From JANMEX01 sp043776635 (GTDB taxonomy: Bacteria; Pseudomonadota; Alphaproteobacteria; Rhizobiales; Rhizobiaceae): a DNA stretch of 64,000 bases. The DNA lies in contig JAYVRA010000021.1 in NCBI GenBank assembly GCA_043776635.1, forward strand, positions 19,692 to 83,691, read 5' to 3'. A program made the position numbers and the translations under genes. Below are positions 34,935 through 42,985 of the stretch, piece after piece (position 1 is the first letter of the stretch; each line of letters begins with the position of its first letter). The notes under the pieces were generated by a model that searched no databases, was not told the DNA's origin, and saw nothing but the letters and a program-made list of their open reading frames with translations.

Positions 34935-35585
34935 ATGATTCGCCGCAAGACATTAACTCTCTGCATGGGTTTGAGTGCAACCTTATGGGCAACACCAGCC
35001 CAAGTACATCCGCATGTCTTTGCGGAAGCCAAGCTGAAAATTACCATCTCCGAAAACGGGACGGTGAAAAATGTGAGCAACACGTGGCGGTTTGACGACG
35101 TGTTTTCCGATACGGTTTTGTTTGAATTTGACAAAGACCAGGATGGCAAAATCAACGATAAAGAAGCGGCAGATATCTCCAAAACCATCACCGATTCAAC
35201 TGGCGATTATAATTACTTCGAAGCTGTGGACGACAACGGCAAAGAAGTGAAAATGGCACGCCCCGCGAACTTGCGTGGCATATTTGATGGCAAAATACTG
35301 GTTGTGACATTTGATAACGCCCCTGTCGAACCGGTACTTATTAAGCGCAAAGTGTCTTTTGGAATTTATGATCCGACCTTTTATACCTCAATTGATTTTG
35401 TTGATGACAGTGATATTTCAATAATTGGTTTAACACCCAACTGTACGACAGCTGTTATTCGCCCTGACGGTGATGAGGCGATAGCGGCTAACCAATCCAA
35501 ACTCACGGATGCTTTTTTTAGCGACCCGCAAGGCACTGATATGGCTAAAATTTTCGCGACACGGTTGGAAGTGACATGCAAATAG
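34935..35585 (+). CDS. DUF1007 family periplasmic protein
   Basis: The 216-residue product has a signal peptide (LCMGLSATLWATPAQVHPH). The mature protein starts HPHVFAEAKLKI, the usual DUF1007 N-terminus with a possible metal-binding HPH. It contains EFDKDQDGKINDKEAA, which looks like an EF-hand-style loop, and two Cys near the end. It overlaps the NicO transporter gene by ten bases; DUF1007 proteins are found with metal transporters, so a periplasmic metal-handling role is inferred. Confidence 0.85.
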   Translation: MIRRKTLTLCMGLSATLWATPAQVHPHVFAEAKLKITISENGTVKNVSNTWRFDDVFSDTVLFEFDKDQDGKINDKEAADISKTITDSTGDYNYFEAVDDNGKEVKMARPANLRGIFDGKILVVTFDNAPVEPVLIKRKVSFGIYDPTFYTSIDFVDDSDISIIGLTPNCTTAVIRPDGDEAIAANQSKLTDAFFSDPQGTDMAKIFATRLEVTCK

Positions 35586-36604
35586 TGACGATAAGAAATC
35601 GCATATTATTGGTCCTCTTATTTATTGTAGCCGGTGTCGGCATTGCCTCGGCGGGCAGTTCATTGGGCATTGGAACCAATGAAGTTTCGATGCAGCCGCA
35701 TGGCATATTTGGCGGGTTTTTCGGCTGGATAAACGGACAGCAAAAGGAATTTTACCGCTCTATGACAGGTGCGTTAAAAGCCATGCGCGATGATGGTTCT
35801 AAAGCGTGGTTGCTCGTCGGCTTATCGTTTGTCTACGGCATATTTCACGCAGCTGGACCTGGCCACGGCAAGGCTGTTATTTCATCATACATGGTGGCGA
35901 ATGAAGTAACGCTGCGGCGCGGCATTCTGCTTTCGTTTATCTCTGCGTTTTTGCAGGCTATTTCAGCACTGGTTATTGTCGGGTTGGCGTTCCTCGTTCT
36001 GCGTGGCACGACCATTTCGATGGATGATGCCACACATGCGATGGAAGTTGCCAGTTTTGCAATGATTACGGCCTTCGGTGCTTATTTATTGTGGACTAAG
36101 ATTTTCAAGACCGGTGACAGCCACGATCATCATGGACACGCTCATGTGCATATTCACGATGAAAATTGCAATCATGGCAATGAGCATAATCATGAGGCTG
36201 TTGGCCACAATCACGAAACCAAATCTGACTTTGCCTGTGATTCCTGCGGGCATGTTCATGCGCCGGACCCGCAGATGATTGCGCAAGAATTCAACTGGAA
36301 AACGGCGTCAGCAGCGGTGTTTGCCGTGGGCCTCCGGCCTTGCTCCGGTGCGTTGATTATCCTCACTTTTGCCATTCTCAATGGGCTTTATGTCGGTGGC
36401 ATTATGTCCGTATTGGCAATGGCGCTGGGCACGGCAATCACGGTTTCCACGTTGGCCACGCTGGCTGTAACAGCCAAAAACGTGGCAATGCGCTATACAA
36501 ACGCGGACTCTTCCGGCCGCATTCACCGCGCTATCGAAATATTCGGTGCGGGGCTGGTATTTGTATTAGGGCTTATGCTGCTACTCGCCTCGCTTGCGGG
36601 CTAA
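35576..36604 (+). CDS. Nickel/cobalt (NicO/RcnA family) transporter with His-rich loop
   Basis: The 342-residue membrane protein has about six to seven membrane segments. Signature motifs are FVYGIFHAAGPGHGKAVISSYMVAN and VFAVGLRPCSGALIILTFAI. Between them a cytosolic or periplasmic loop (about residues 180-230) is packed with His (HDHHGHAHVHIH, later HNHE) and has CDSCGHVH. It would export or take up nickel, cobalt or zinc with the DUF1007 partner. The last 24 bases overlap the convergent gene at 36581. Confidence 0.9.
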   Translation: MQIVTIRNRILLVLLFIVAGVGIASAGSSLGIGTNEVSMQPHGIFGGFFGWINGQQKEFYRSMTGALKAMRDDGSKAWLLVGLSFVYGIFHAAGPGHGKAVISSYMVANEVTLRRGILLSFISAFLQAISALVIVGLAFLVLRGTTISMDDATHAMEVASFAMITAFGAYLLWTKIFKTGDSHDHHGHAHVHIHDENCNHGNEHNHEAVGHNHETKSDFACDSCGHVHAPDPQMIAQEFNWKTASAAVFAVGLRPCSGALIILTFAILNGLYVGGIMSVLAMALGTAITVSTLATLAVTAKNVAMRYTNADSSGRIHRAIEIFGAGLVFVLGLMLLLASLAG

Positions 36605-36790
36605 ATAGCGCCCGCGCAGCCAAAATATGATGTAAAATGATAGAATAAATAAAAGTGCTGCAAGACCGCCAAGCCACGGCGAGATTGTGCCAAGGCCACG
36701 CACGATGACCGGCATCATCCAAAACAGCGCCCCAATGCCGAACAATATCAGCGCCGCAGCGAGCGCATTGCTCCTATCCTCCGGCGTCAT
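36581..36790 (-). CDS. Small two-helix membrane protein, function unknown
   Basis: The 69-residue product has two hydrophobic helices (about residues 10-30 ALILFGIGALFWMMPVIV and 37-57 GGLAALLFILSFYIIFWL) and a basic C-terminal tail (RGRYLARKRGE), so its tail is probably cytosolic. Its ATG overlaps the stop of the upstream acetyltransferase (ATGA), so translation is coupled. The 3' end overlaps the convergent NicO gene. Confidence 0.75.
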   Translation of the reverse strand: MTPEDRSNALAAALILFGIGALFWMMPVIVRGLGTISPWLGGLAALLFILSFYIIFWLRGRYLARKRGE

Positions 36791-37467
36791 GAGTGATCAC
36801 GCAAGGCTGCGAGCGTGGCGATTTGTTGGCCGGTTGCGTCGAAGTTTGATGGTGCCAGCCATGCCTCCAATGCTCGTTTCACGCTGGTGTTCCAATCATC
36901 ATTGGTCATGGCATACCACGCCGTATCGCGGTTAAGGCCTTTAACAATCATGTGGTTGCGGAAAGTGCCTTCGAACTTAAAGCCAAACCGCAGCGCGGCT
37001 TTGTGGGAAGGCGCATTGTTACTGTTCAGCTTCCATTCAAAGCGACGGTAGCCGAGATCATCGAATATATGGCGGGCAAAAAGATAAAATGCTTCCGTGG
37101 TTGCCGGTGTTTGGCTAATGAGCGGACCCCAATAAATGTTGCCGATTTCGGTGACGCCATTGGCTGTGTCAGTGCGCATGTAGGTTTGTCGCCCGGCAAT
37201 CTTCCCGGTCTTTTTATCGATAACGGTGAAAAAGACGGGATCTTTACTGGCTTCAACTTTGTCCAGCCAAGGCTGATAGGCCGCGCGGCTTTCCGGGGGC
37301 TTTTCAAAAAGCCAGCGAAAACGATCTGCTGCATCCGGCACCGTGGAGGCATCATAGAGGCCATCGCCGTGTTTGGCAGCACTTAGTGGCTCGAGCGTCA
37401 CAAAACGGCCGTCCATAGCTTTCAAATGCGGTTGTTCACGCGGTGTCCAGTGCGATAAATCTTCCAC
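36787..37467 (-). CDS. GNAT acetyltransferase, RimJ/RimL type
   Basis: The 226-residue protein starts at GTG 37467 with AAGGAG seven bases upstream. It has the Acetyltransf_3 pattern: LKAMDGRFVTLEPLSAAKHG at the start, FFTVIDKKTGKIAGRQTYMR, EIGNIYWGPLISQTPATTEAFYLFARHIF, and LNSNNAPSHKAALRFGFKFEGTFRNHMIVKG. Relatives acetylate protein N-termini or small molecules; the substrate is not evident. Confidence 0.9.
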   Translation of the reverse strand: MEDLSHWTPREQPHLKAMDGRFVTLEPLSAAKHGDGLYDASTVPDAADRFRWLFEKPPESRAAYQPWLDKVEASKDPVFFTVIDKKTGKIAGRQTYMRTDTANGVTEIGNIYWGPLISQTPATTEAFYLFARHIFDDLGYRRFEWKLNSNNAPSHKAALRFGFKFEGTFRNHMIVKGLNRDTAWYAMTNDDWNTSVKRALEAWLAPSNFDATGQQIATLAALRDHS

Positions 37468-37541
37468 TTAAATCTCCTTGAATATTGCGCCAGCATAAAG
37501 CCAAGGCTTTCAAAGGGATACGGCATTTGCGACGATGACAC

Positions 37542-37570
37542 AAAAAAAGGCGGCTCTTTCGAACCGCCTT
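37542..37570 (-). terminator. Rho-independent terminator
   Basis: On the minus strand AAGGCGG and CCGCCTT arms flank a short loop and are followed by a T7 run (37548-37542). It should end the transcript of the TauE gene upstream on that strand. Confidence 0.85.
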
Positions 37571-37671
37571 GTCAGAAGACCCAGTATGGGAGGAGCACCG
37601 GGGTATTGAATAGATGATGCGCTCAAATAGTTAACGCCAAGTTAACTATAAGTAGAGCGGTCAATTGCTGC

Positions 37672-38418
37672 TCAATAGACGCCAAGCAGCTTTGCAGATG
37701 CTATAAACAAAACAAATGCGAGAGCGCGCAAAATGCCGGTTCTTGCAAATGCGCTGATGCCCAAATAGGTGCCGATTATTGCGCCGATCAAAACTGCCGC
37801 TATATAAAGCAATGTCTGTCCGGGAAGCGCACTCACTGATGTGTGGTTTCCGGCAAGGCCTGCAAGTGAATTGCAAAGGATAAAAACGGATGTGACGCCC
37901 GATGCTTTTCGAACATCGGACCAACCGGTGAAAACTAATAATGGGGATAGAAATATCCCGCCGCCAGTGCCAGTCAAACCCGCCAACAGGCCAATTATTG
38001 CGCCGCTGACAATACCCCAACCTATTGGAATATCACTCAATTTTGGTAGTTTTGCTACCGTGGATGGCATCAGCAATCGCAACGCCGATAAGGCCAATAC
38101 TACGGCTACCAGCGGCTTGTAGAAGTGCCCCGGCAAAGTAATCGCGCCGCCAAGATAGGCCATAGGTATCGCGCCAACGAGTACGGGCCACAAAGTTCGC
38201 CAGCGAAATAATCCGGCGCGAATATAGCGAATGGATGAAAAACTGGTGACAAGGACATTCAAGACCAGGGCAGTCGGGCGAACAACTAGTTGATCAAGGC
38301 CGAGCAATGTCATCAGCGCGATGTAAGCGGATGCTCCGCCATGGCCGACTGATGTGAACAAAATTGCGCCCAGCAAAAGACCGCCAGCCAACAAAAAATC
38401 GATTGATTGAAAAATCAT
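37672..38418 (-). CDS. TauE/SafE family sulfite/anion exporter
   Basis: The 248-residue integral membrane protein has about seven to eight helices and the TauE/SafE duplicated motif (FTSVGHGGASAYIALMTLLG near the start, LLAGLTGTGGGIFLSPLLVF in the middle). This family moves sulfite, sulfoacetate or other small organic anions across the inner membrane. There is no sulfur-metabolism gene beside it to point to a substrate. Confidence 0.9.
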   Translation of the reverse strand: MIFQSIDFLLAGGLLLGAILFTSVGHGGASAYIALMTLLGLDQLVVRPTALVLNVLVTSFSSIRYIRAGLFRWRTLWPVLVGAIPMAYLGGAITLPGHFYKPLVAVVLALSALRLLMPSTVAKLPKLSDIPIGWGIVSGAIIGLLAGLTGTGGGIFLSPLLVFTGWSDVRKASGVTSVFILCNSLAGLAGNHTSVSALPGQTLLYIAAVLIGAIIGTYLGISAFARTGILRALAFVLFIASAKLLGVY

Positions 38419-38517
38419 CGAATAACTCCGGATTTCTGTAGGTTTGAATGCAGAAATATGGAGTTCACGGCTCGCTATGACCTAGCTTTGCTTACGGCAA
38501 GCGCAGGTTTCTACCCA

Positions 38518-38557
38518 ATAAAAATAGCATACACCCTGCAATGACGCAAGGTGTATG
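38518..38557 (-). terminator. Terminator downstream of the DUF533 gene
   Basis: On the minus strand CATACACC (38557-38550) pairs with GGTGTATG (38535-38528), followed by CTATTTTTATT. It is placed 15 bases past the stop of the minus-strand DUF533 gene. Confidence 0.7.
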
Positions 38558-38571
38558 GCGCTGGATTAAAA

Positions 38572-39267
38572 TTAAGCAACGGCCTTCTCGCCGGAAACTG
38601 TAGCTTCGATATGATCGATGAGCGCATCAGGCAATTGCAGACGGCCGGCGAGCAGGTCTAAATAGCCCCGCTCAGCGCGGGTTTCGGGCTCGATAGCGAG
38701 ACGGGACGCAGTGTAAAGTTCGACTTTTTGCTCGTCAGTTTGCGCCGCCGCAACGATGGTATCCAGATCAATTGGTGCAGAAAGCTCATTGTTTAGAAAG
38801 GCTTGAGCGTCCGCGTCCATTCCGCCCAAGGCGATACGGTCGGTGATGCGGGCGCGTTCGCCGTCGTCTATGTGACCATCGGCGCGGGCGGCGGCAATCA
38901 TGGCGCGGACCAGAATGAGGGCAAAACCGCTGTCGGCTTTGGCAGTTTCAAAACCGGAATCCGTTGGCGCAGGGATGAGTTCCGGTGCGGCATCGGCAGT
39001 GGCGGCAGGGGCGTCACCGTTCTTGTAATTTTGGTAGGCCTTGTAACCCATGCCGGCAATTGCCGCCAAACCGCCGAGGCGAACAGCGGCGCCTGTGACG
39101 CTGCGTCCCGTACCGGTGCCAAGCAAAACAGCTGCGAGAGCGCCGGCTGCCAGCGGATTTTGCTTAGCCATATCAGTGGCTTGGCTCAATTTATCGCGCA
39201 CAGTGCCAGTTGTGCCCGGCACGTTTGCGCCTAGCAATTCATCCAGCATTCTCCTCGGATCAAACAT
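38572..39267 (-). CDS. DUF533 (YebE-like/TerB-like) membrane protein
   Basis: ATG 39267 has GGAGG eight bases upstream. The 231-residue protein has a hydrophobic Gly/Ala-rich segment (about residues 38-75, LAAGALAAVLLGTGTGRSVTG). A TerB-like helical domain follows from about residue 110 (LILVRAMIAAARADGHIDDGERARI, a pattern with acidic metal-binding residues). DUF533 proteins are envelope-stress related in enterobacteria, but the function is unknown. Confidence 0.88.
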   Translation of the reverse strand: MFDPRRMLDELLGANVPGTTGTVRDKLSQATDMAKQNPLAAGALAAVLLGTGTGRSVTGAAVRLGGLAAIAGMGYKAYQNYKNGDAPAATADAAPELIPAPTDSGFETAKADSGFALILVRAMIAAARADGHIDDGERARITDRIALGGMDADAQAFLNNELSAPIDLDTIVAAAQTDEQKVELYTASRLAIEPETRAERGYLDLLAGRLQLPDALIDHIEATVSGEKAVA

Positions 39268-39348
39268 CGGGTGGTCCTCCACAAAGTTAGTTTCTCGAGG
39301 AAGTTAAGCACGGACTGCAACAGTTTCAAGGCGCTATTTTATGATAAA

Positions 39349-40278
39349 TTAGCTGTCGCCAATATGCCTTGTGCCGCGCAGTTTGGACCGGTGCACTTGC
39401 TTTTGCCGCTCGGCATAGCGGGCGCGGTCAGCGTTGGAGCGTAATGAAATGCAGTGCGGGCAGGAAATGCCTTCGAGATAATCGGGCGAATTCTGATCAT
39501 CGGTGGACACTGGTTGGCGGCAAGCGCGGCACAAAATAGTCTCGCCTATGACCAGCCCGTGGCCGACGGAAACACGCTCGTCAAAGACAAAACACTCGCC
39601 TTTCCAGAGGCTTAGCTCTTCGGGGACTTGTTCGAGATAGCCAAGGATACCGCCCTTCAGGTGGTAAACATCTTGGATGCCAAGACCTTTGACATAGGCC
39701 GTTGCCTTTTCGCAGCGGATGCCGCCTGTGCAATACATGGCGACTTTTTTGCCTGCTAGAAGATTCCGGTTATTTTTCACCCATTCGGGGAATTCAGAGA
39801 AGGTTTTCGTATTGGGATCAATGGCTTGGTCGAAAATGCCGACGCGGGTTTCGTAGTCGTTGCGGGTGTCTATGACAACGGTATCGGGGTCTGAAATCAA
39901 CGCATTCCAGTTTTGAGGGGCAACATAAGTGCCGACTGAGAGCAGCGGGTCAATCTCCATCTGGCCCATGGTGACGATTTCCTTCTTCAAACGCACTTTC
40001 ATGCGGTTGAACGGCATCACGCCGGCATAAGAGTATTTAATCTCAGCACCAACAAATTCCGGCCATGAATGCAAGTGGTTAACCAGATTTTGGATGGCAT
40101 CTTTCGTGCCGGCCACGGTGCCGTTGATGCCCTCATGGGCAAGCAGCAGCGTGCCTTTCATGCCATGTGCATTGCAAAGATCGAGCAAAGGCTGTTGCAG
40201 CGCTTTAAAGCGGGCAAGCCGCGCAAAGCGATACAGTGCGACTACCGAAACGGGCCTGTTGGATAGTTTTTCGTCCAT
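39349..40278 (-). CDS. trhO: tRNA uridine(34) hydroxylase, rhodanese-domain (UPF0176)
   Basis: The chosen start ATG 40278 gives a 309-residue protein that matches the family N-terminus (VSVVALYRFARLARF); a frame from 40401 adds unrelated residues. An N-terminal acylphosphatase-like domain (LLLAHEGINGTVAGT) is followed by a rhodanese domain with active-site Cys in MYCTGGIRCEKATAYVKG. A C-terminal Cys-rich tail (CRACRQPVS and CPHC) follows. The enzyme makes 5-hydroxyuridine at the wobble position of some tRNAs. Confidence 0.92.
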   Translation of the reverse strand: MDEKLSNRPVSVVALYRFARLARFKALQQPLLDLCNAHGMKGTLLLAHEGINGTVAGTKDAIQNLVNHLHSWPEFVGAEIKYSYAGVMPFNRMKVRLKKEIVTMGQMEIDPLLSVGTYVAPQNWNALISDPDTVVIDTRNDYETRVGIFDQAIDPNTKTFSEFPEWVKNNRNLLAGKKVAMYCTGGIRCEKATAYVKGLGIQDVYHLKGGILGYLEQVPEELSLWKGECFVFDERVSVGHGLVIGETILCRACRQPVSTDDQNSPDYLEGISCPHCISLRSNADRARYAERQKQVHRSKLRGTRHIGDS

Positions 40279-40516
40279 GGCGGCATTAACCAAAAAATTT
40301 GAAAAATCGCAAGTGAGAACCGATCGTGAGACGCACGGGAAGCGCTCGTAGATGGCACGGAGTGGATACGGAAACGATGCGCCAGATGCCCGAACACACA
40401 TCGAGCCGTGTCTGAGATGACATTTGAAGCGCCCGACTTAAGATTATTTTCAAAATTTTATCCACGCCTCGCAAAACGGCCTGACAATGACTTCACGAAA
40501 TTTCGGGAGAGGCACG

Positions 40517-41413
40517 ATGACGAATGAATTTGAAAATGCAGTTAGTAAAATTGCGACGCGATTAAAGATCGAGCCGGCGGTATTCAAGGCAGTTGCCATG
40601 GTGGAGTGCAGTGGTGTCACGGGCGCAATGATCAATGGCAAAATGGAGCCTCTCATCCGCTTTGAGGGGCATTATTTTTTCAAGCGACTTTCCGGCCTGG
40701 AGCGGGTGAAGGGCAGGGGCGAAGGGTTGGCCTCGCCGGTTGCGGGAGAGATTAAAAACCCTAACGGCCAGCCCGCGCGCTGGCAAATGCTGGCGCGGGC
40801 GCGGGATATCAACAATAATGCCGCGCTGGAAAGTTGTTCTTGGGGCGTGGGGCAAGTGATGGGTGCTCATTGGCAATGGTTGGGTTACGAGAATGTGGAT
40901 GCGCTTGTTGCGGCTGCACGGTCTGGCGTTGCCGGGCAGTTGGATTTGATGGCGCGGTTCATTGAAAAATCCGGATTGGATTTGGCGCTGCGCAATAAGG
41001 ACTGGGCGGGGTTTGCAGTTGGCTATAACGGACCGCAGTATCGTTTATATGCCTATGACCGGAAATTGCGCGAGGCTTACAATAAGTATGCACTTACAAA
41101 AAATGCTGAGAAGCCACCAGAAGCTAATATTTTGTCTATTGGTTCATCGGGTTCAGAAGTTGAGTTTCTGCAAACACTGCTTACGTCGGCCGGTTATCCA
41201 GTTTTGCCGAACGGTGTGTTTGATTACGCCACTGAGCTGGCCGTGAAGGCTTTTCAAGCCCAAAATGGTCTATTGTGTGACGGGAAAGCCGGCCCGATTA
41301 CGATATCTGCGTTAGGACAGGCGCTGCCGAAAATCGGGATCGTTCGCGGATTGATAATGATTATTTTAGAATGGATTGCGAGATGCTTTAGCAGAACAAC
41401 GGGGCCGCATTAG
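40517..41413 (+). CDS. N-acetylmuramidase/endolysin-like protein with peptidoglycan-binding domain
   Basis: ATG 40517 is preceded by GGGAGAGG. The 298-residue protein has an N-acetylmuramidase (DUF3380) domain at about residues 20-185. The probable catalytic Glu lies in IRFEGHYFFKRL, with CSWGVGQVMGAHWQWLGY later in the domain. A peptidoglycan-binding domain follows at about 205-265 (SEVEFLQTLLTSAGYPVLPNGVF). A hydrophobic helix near the C-terminus (IVRGLIMIILEWIARCF) could anchor it to the membrane. This architecture is common in phage lysins, but no other phage genes flank it, so it may be a domesticated remnant or an autolysin. Confidence 0.88.
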   Translation: MTNEFENAVSKIATRLKIEPAVFKAVAMVECSGVTGAMINGKMEPLIRFEGHYFFKRLSGLERVKGRGEGLASPVAGEIKNPNGQPARWQMLARARDINNNAALESCSWGVGQVMGAHWQWLGYENVDALVAAARSGVAGQLDLMARFIEKSGLDLALRNKDWAGFAVGYNGPQYRLYAYDRKLREAYNKYALTKNAEKPPEANILSIGSSGSEVEFLQTLLTSAGYPVLPNGVFDYATELAVKAFQAQNGLLCDGKAGPITISALGQALPKIGIVRGLIMIILEWIARCFSRTTGPH

Positions 41414-41422
41414 CGGCCCCGG
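41400..41422. terminator. Strong GC hairpin shared by convergent genes
   Basis: Arms ggggccgc and gcggcccc with a four-base loop lie at about 41402-41421 and include the muramidase stop codon. It separates the convergent muramidase and ohr genes. There is no clear T-run, so it may act as a transcription barrier or stabilise mRNA 3' ends. Confidence 0.6.
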
Positions 41423-41427
41423 TATAA

Positions 41428-41853
41428 TCAAACGATAGTGAAAGTCACATCAACATTGCCGCGTGTGGCATTGGAGTATGGGCAGACTTGGTGGGCGGCG
41501 TGAATGAGGCGTTCGGCATCGGCGCGATCGAGGCCGGGTAGTGAGATTTTCAGTTCGACCTCGATGCCGTAACCGACTTCCAAAGTACCAAAGCCGACAA
41601 CGCCATTGATTTCCACGTCCGTAGGAACGCTAATTTTTTCATGTCCGCTCACAGCCTTCAGCGCGCCGAGGAAACAGGCCGAGTAACCCGCAGCAAATAG
41701 CTGTTCAGGGTTGGTGCCGACGCCGCCTGCGCCGCCCATTTCTTTTGGAGTGGTCAGCGTCACATCGAGCACGCCGTCGGATGATACCGCGCGGCCGACA
41801 CGGCCGCCGCTGGCTTTGGCATAGGCTTTGTATAGAACTTTGTTGAGCGACAT
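41428..41853 (-). CDS. ohr: Organic hydroperoxide reductase Ohr
   Basis: ATG 41853 gives a 141-residue protein of usual Ohr length (MSLNKVLYKAYAKASGGRVG); a form from 41886 would add 11 residues. The two redox cysteines are in AAGYSACFLGALKAV and HQVCPYSNATRGNV, with the arginine region between. It reduces organic hydroperoxides using lipoylated proteins. It is divergent from the ohrR regulator gene. Confidence 0.95.
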   Translation of the reverse strand: MSLNKVLYKAYAKASGGRVGRAVSSDGVLDVTLTTPKEMGGAGGVGTNPEQLFAAGYSACFLGALKAVSGHEKISVPTDVEINGVVGFGTLEVGYGIEVELKISLPGLDRADAERLIHAAHQVCPYSNATRGNVDVTFTIV

Positions 41854-41899
41854 GGTTAGTTCCAATCTATTAAATTTGAGGGGCAAATTTCGCTATAAA

Positions 41900-41918
41900 A
41901 ATTGCATTATGCGCAATT
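41900..41918. promoter_or_regulatory. Inverted repeat in the ohr-ohrR intergenic region, candidate OhrR operator
   Basis: Six-base arms aattgc (41900-41905) and gcaatt (41913-41918) flank a seven-base spacer, and further caattg-type sequence follows at about 41944. OhrR proteins bind AT-rich palindromes of the TACAATT/AATTGTA kind, so this site, close to the ohr start, is a plausible operator. Confidence 0.55.
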
Positions 41919-41988
41919 AAATTGTTATCAAGTTGATGTCAATTCAATTGTGCGCTATAGAAAAAAATAGTTGAATGGTGAAAGGCGA

Positions 41989-42435
41989 ATGGAAATCGCA
42001 GTTATGAAAAATCAGGCACTATTTTTGGAAAACCAGTTGTGCTTTGCCGTGCATTCGGCGGCACATGCTTTTGCCCGGGCTTATAAGCCGCTGCTTGATC
42101 CTATGGAATTGACTTATCCGCAATATTTGGTGCTGTTACAGCTGTGGGAAAAGGACGGGCGAACAGTATCCGAACTCGGCTGGCCGCTGTTTCTGGACAG
42201 CGGGACGCTGACGCCATTGCTCAAGCGCATGGAAAGCGCGGGGCTTGTATCCCGCAGCCGCGATAAGATTGACGAGCGGCTGGTGCGCGTGATGCTGACC
42301 CCAAAGGGCAGCGCCATGCGCGAAAAGGCACGGGGCTTTCCTGCCGCGATAGGTTGTTTGACCGGATTGGACGAGGCGCAGGCCACGTCTCTGCGCAAGG
42401 TTTTGACGGGAATTGGTGCAAGCCTGCGGGCCTAA
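41989..42435 (+). CDS. ohrR: OhrR-type MarR family regulator
   Basis: The preferred start is ATG 41989; the frame extends upstream to a TTG at 41971. The 148-residue protein has the redox-sensing Cys in ENQLCFAVHSAAHAF near residue 16. The MarR winged helix is LTYPQYLVLLQLWEKDG, SGTLTPLLKRMESAGLVSR and DERLVRVMLTPKG. When the Cys is oxidised by organic peroxide the repressor should leave the ohr promoter. The divergent ohr gene confirms the role. Confidence 0.92.
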   Translation: MEIAVMKNQALFLENQLCFAVHSAAHAFARAYKPLLDPMELTYPQYLVLLQLWEKDGRTVSELGWPLFLDSGTLTPLLKRMESAGLVSRSRDKIDERLVRVMLTPKGSAMREKARGFPAAIGCLTGLDEAQATSLRKVLTGIGASLRA

Positions 42436-42704
42436 TTTTTGTATTTATACTGTGTCGGGCAATAAGCGCGAGTGGCATCGGGCGACGCGCGCTGCTGGTG
42501 CTTGGTGGAGCGGCCATGCACGCGCTTGCGCCACAGCCGGAACGAGCTTGGCTTCAAGTTTGCACGCATTAACAGGATAACCGCAGATTCATTGAGGCCA
42601 AAGCCATGTTCAATGGCATCAAACGGCGTGCGGTCTTCCCACGCCATTTCGATGATGCGCGAGATGTCAGACGGGTCAAGCAGGGGTGTTGGTGTGGTAA
42701 GCAC
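42432..42704 (-). CDS. DUF2805 / TIGR03643 family small protein
   Basis: The 90-residue basic protein starts at GTG 42704 and has the family core ISRIIEMAWEDRTPFDAIEHGFGLNE with VILLMRANLKPSSFRLWRKRVHGR. The C-terminal tail (after about residue 65) is basic and polar. Members look like short DNA- or RNA-binding helix bundles; no activity is known. Its end overlaps the end of ohrR by four bases (convergent). Confidence 0.85.
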   Translation of the reverse strand: MLTTPTPLLDPSDISRIIEMAWEDRTPFDAIEHGFGLNESAVILLMRANLKPSSFRLWRKRVHGRSTKHQQRASPDATRAYCPTQYKYKN

Positions 42705-42985
42705 TATGGTTCCAGAATTCTGTTTAATGGAGTTTCCGGATTTTGAGATGGCGCGGGACTGTCATAAGTCAATTCTAATTAGACAGCCGATTTGACAAAA
42801 ACTTCAAAAATCCCGGCGCGAGACAAGCGCTGAACGAAATGTATAAAGTTTACCAAATCGCTGCCAATACTTCCAAAAGCAAAGGTTCATACTTTAGCGG
42901 TTCAGTTTTCGTCAGAGACGTGAAAAATATTCGGAATGGCGCTGGTACAGTTTTGGCGTGGGAATATTTAAGTATTTTCTCTCGA
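42705..42985. other. Intergenic region with one weak small frame
   Basis: A 54-codon plus-strand frame (42839-43003) runs into the 3' end of choV. It has no Shine-Dalgarno sequence and no recognised motif, so it is not called as a gene. No strong hairpin is visible. Confidence 0.4.

Noticed and set aside
36121..36280. His-codon-rich stretch that looks like a tandem repeat
   Set aside because: It is irregular and explained by the metal-binding loop of the NicO transporter.
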